From the NCBI GenBank assembly GCA_013397455.1, contig VYZB01000759.1:1-64000 (forward strand): a stretch of 64,000 nt of DNA. Reading direction: 5' to 3'. A model generated the notes under the pieces. The model did no database searches and was not told the DNA's origin. It saw nothing but the letters and a program-made list of their open reading frames with translations. Both the position numbers and the translations under genes were made by a program. Source of the DNA: Crotophaga sulcirostris. Taxonomy: Eukaryota; Chordata; Aves; Cuculiformes; Crotophagidae. Shown here piece after piece: positions 61,147 to 64,000 of the stretch (position 1 is the stretch's first letter; every line of letters starts with the position of its first letter).

Positions 61147-62330
61147 CTGTTACAGTTTGGTTTGGTTTTTTATCCCCAAAACTATATCCTTGTTTCACCT
61201 ATAGGACAGGTAGAACAACATTAGCCATACTTGAGCTTGCTGTATCTCAATTCTAATTTAGAAGGACTAACTTCAGGAGAATGAACATATTGTAAAGGCT
61301 GTATGCAATTACGAATCTTGGCATAATTCCTGATTTTGTAAGTATATACATTTACTTGTGTCTCTATATAAGTCTCTCTAGGTATCAGTATAGATATATG
61401 CGGAAGCAGGAAGTTCTACCAGTCCCTGTCTACTTCAAAAGTGACCATCTGGAAGATCTTGTCCAACACAGATGCTGCGTTTCTTTTAAATTATTTTTTT
61501 AATTACTATATGATGAAAGGACTGTCTTGCAACAAGAAATCGTGAAGTAATTCTTGCAACATATGAAGTATAAGGTTGTTGTACAATGATGCTACCTTTT
61601 TATACACAATCATTTACTAGTCTATTGATTTTTATTCTTAGTCCATTAAGAAGATTTTGTTGAACTTCTTATTGTACTTTCAAGGGCCTTATTCAAGGTG
61701 AATTTGTTGGCCTTATCTTTTATCACATTGATTGCTCTCTGCAAAGCATTTCAAGAGAACAAATCAAGAGGTTACAAAGCACTACCCATGGCACTTATGT
61801 GGACCAAGAGAATATAATATCTTCCTTTCAATGGTCATTTTCTTTCCACTTTAAAAGTAGACAAGAATGAATAGTTCCTTGCCTGAGTATGATATTTTAG
61901 TGCTGATTGAAATGCACATTTGACTAAAGCTCTGAAGCCATGCCTGTTCGTTTTTCCTGAAATGGAGGCATAATTCAAGATTTAATATTCACTGCAGTGC
62001 AACATGTGCCTATAAACAAAGCATGACATTCTGAGCATCCTGAAATTAGTTGATCTCACCTTGCATTCAAATGCTTCCAATGACAGCTCTTTCCCAAGGG
62101 GGTCAGTTTTCACTCAGGGCAAGCTGAAAATCTTAGACATATCTGATCTGAATTAACCTGCAACTTGGGTCGTGGGCAGATTCAGTACAGGACAGCCAAA
62201 CAACAGGGATCAGAAATTGACATTGGCCCTCTTGACATAATCTTTACTCATTTTGGATTTTGAACCCATAGGAAGTGAAAATTTAAAGTTTCTCCATGAC
62301 TGTGCTAGCTAAAAAATTATGTACATGAAA

Positions 62331-62344
62331 TTTTTTTTTTTTTT
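62331..62344. repeat. T14 homopolymer
   Basis: Fourteen consecutive T, the longest mononucleotide run noticed in the window. No retroposed body was recognised on its A-rich complementary side. Confidence 0.9.
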
Positions 62345-63864
62345 ACTCCAAGTAAACTTGAACCAAGAACTGTGATCTAGAAAGAAAATGCAGACTACCC
62401 TACAATTATGATTAAACTCTGACCGTTGGAAATAATAGCACAGCATTGAGGAATTTTTTCTACAGGTCGATGATAAAGTCACAAACAGATTACTAATGCC
62501 TCCAGGAGCTAGGGCAAATACTATAAGCACAGTAGAAGGAATGACAGACAGATTGAGAAATATTAGCTTTTTCCAATACATGTACAACCCCTACTACGAA
62601 AGCTGTGAAAGAGCTCCAATGGGGTATGGGTGGATACAGACTGACTGGTTTCAAGTATAACTTAGCATCAAAGAACTGAGTGATGAATAAAAGGCAAGAA
62701 TTTGATAGAAGTGTTTGTCAAGAAATGTCCTGGAAGTAGGAGAGGACTGAGTGATGGTTCTGTCCCCTTTATGCTGTGGGAGTTGGAGAGGAAATCCATC
62801 TAACTGTTCTGGTGTTGCCACCTCTGTAATGCATTTCCTTATTTGTCTCTAAAATTCTGGAAGTAAATCCAGATGCATTTGTGAATTAAAAAAATTGAAA
62901 AGGATCACTGATAAGTGAGCAAGTTGAAGTCAGAATTCAGGTGGGGTAAATGAAAAAAAGAATCTATTGTACAGAAAGGTCTTTCTTTGCAGAATTTCTG
63001 CATAAATGAACTTTTATAAGTAAATAAAACTTGCATAAATGAAAGGTTTCATAAATGAAGATTTCCCAAACTCTCTGTGGCCACAGATGTCCGTTAGCCT
63101 AGGGAAAGTCACTGGTTCTGCTACTTTCCAGTAGCATACAGGAAGCCTTCTCAGAGTGGCTGTTCTTGCAATTTATGAAGTGAAGAAATACTGCCATTCT
63201 CTGTGAAGTGGGAAATGATATCTTTCTATGCTAAATCAGGAAAGAATCCAAAAACCTTCCGGCTGTTTCACTCCTCCTGGCTTCTGATAGTGTATTTTCA
63301 AGGTCTCTGGATACAGCCCGAACTTTTCATCCTCAGATCCTACATAGTTCTTGTGTCCCTGATAGACTGAGACAGGGATAAAGTCCAGGTGGAAGTCCTC
63401 CAAGCCCTGTTATGTTGTTTATGCAGGCTGTTGCAAAAATGATTTGTGGCTAAATGTCACTTCTGTTTAAAAGAACCAAGGGGTTAAAGCTGGTATTATA
63501 AATGTCATTTTCAGGGGAAGCATGCCAGATAAATGCTAATCTGCTCCTTAAGCACTCTCCAGTAGTTTTCATATGCACTCTTCAAAGAGTAGAAATAAAA
63601 ATATCATGGTACAATACAGGAATTGCAGTGCAGACACTCCTCAGCCAGTGTGGTTGTAAACCTCCTGGCCTGAAGCTATGAGAAACAAGGGAGTCCTTGC
63701 CAACAACTATGGATAAGCAGAACCAAAGACAGCTACTGAAGAGTTTCCTTTCTGTATAGAAATCCTCTGAGCAACATTTTGAGAAACTCTCAAATGTTAC
63801 GCAACCTTAGAAATAGTAAGGTGGTAAATCTGAAGTGAGGCACACAAATAGAGATAGACCGAAT

Positions 63865-64000
63865 CACAAATCACAGAATGGTAGGGGTTGGAAGGGACTT
63901 CTGGAGATCTTCTAGTCCAATCCCCCTGCTAAAGAAGCTTCACTTACAGCAGGTTTTACAGGAACATGTGTAGACAGCTTTTGAATATCTCCAGAGAATG
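63865..64000 (-). repeat. CR1 LINE 3' end, cut by window edge
   Basis: The element opens with octamer units AATCACAAATCACAGAATGG, then GGGGTTGGAAGGGACTTCTG, GAGATCTTCTAGTCCAATCC, CCCTGCTAAAGAAGC, AACATGTGTAGACAGC and TTTTGAATATCTCCAGAGAA. This is the untranslated 3' end of a minus-strand CR1 of the chicken-like subfamily, different from the 8.1 and 59.5 kb copies. It continues past the right edge, so whether any ORF2 is kept is unknown. Confidence 0.94.

Larger units (their letters stand above)
59736..63864. other. Non-coding, no gene recognised
   Basis: AT-rich DNA with homopolymers (T14 at 62331-62344) and a TTTG tract at 61126-61145. A minus-strand 117-codon frame at 60434-60787 and others match no family. 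Confidence 0.5.

Noticed and set aside
62001..62120. Minus-strand exon-like interval with AAG|GTGAGA donor and TTTTCAG acceptor
   Set aside because: All three frames of the enclosed segment contain stops, so it is not coding. No other evidence for a non-coding exon.
1..64000. Endogenous retrovirus LTRs or gag/pol/env remnants
   Set aside because: No paired LTRs, primer-binding site, polypurine tract or retroviral protein motif was recognised; all RT sequence here is CR1 type.
1..64000. CRISPR arrays, operons, toxin-antitoxin or phage genes
   Set aside because: No regularly spaced repeats or prokaryotic coding organisation. Composition, SINE/LINE content and stop density are those of a bird genome.

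Overview
This window looks like avian genomic DNA, most likely from a neoavian bird. It is AT-rich and almost gene-empty, and most of its recognisable content is CR1 LINE fragments of several ages. Several copies end in the octamer-like 3' tail that CR1 uses in birds in place of poly(A). Older layers are also visible: tRNA-headed MIR/CORE-SINE-like copies, very diverged CR1 of the type known from crocodilians and turtles, and one probable hAT-type MITE. There are no bacterial features (operons, ribosome binding sites, CRISPR), no tRNA or rRNA gene and no intact protein-coding gene. The open frames of 60-150 codons show no recognisable family, and several open only at non-ATG codons, which means little in a vertebrate.

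Layout: 1-199 is a young CR1 reverse-transcriptase fragment with an open frame, cut at the left window edge. 202-8120 is mostly unclassified non-coding DNA with simple repeats and a weak MIR-like trace. 8121-8360 is a young CR1 3' end (minus). 11147-12656 holds two plus-strand CR1 fragments. 17120-17890 is a very old minus-strand CR1 interrupted by an opposite-strand CR1 tail. 18593-18776 is a probable hAT MITE. 26011-26110 is an assembly gap, followed by a MIR-like SINE and a minus-strand CR1 coding remnant to about 26985. 28483-28670 is another MIR-like SINE. From 28.7 to 54.1 kb there are only scattered short remnants (33.1, 37.9, 39.7, 41.4 and 42.6 kb). 54090-59735 is the richest CR1 cluster, with four fragments and a second gap (54559-54617). 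The window closes inside a minus-strand CR1 (63865-64000).

No genes act together here. The best reading is a gene desert or the interior of a very long intron. A few splice-bounded short open intervals (3117-3195 minus; 24301-24396, 19010-19035 and 52004-52028 plus) are listed as candidate exons only. I found no convincing undescribed system. The observations worth checking are the MITE with its near-perfect 8-bp target duplication, the 3'-truncated but uninterrupted CR1 at the left edge, the two CR1 copies 51 kb apart that differ at 8 of 196 sites, a CR1 whose RT codons appear to have seeded a microsatellite, and several long perfect palindromes.
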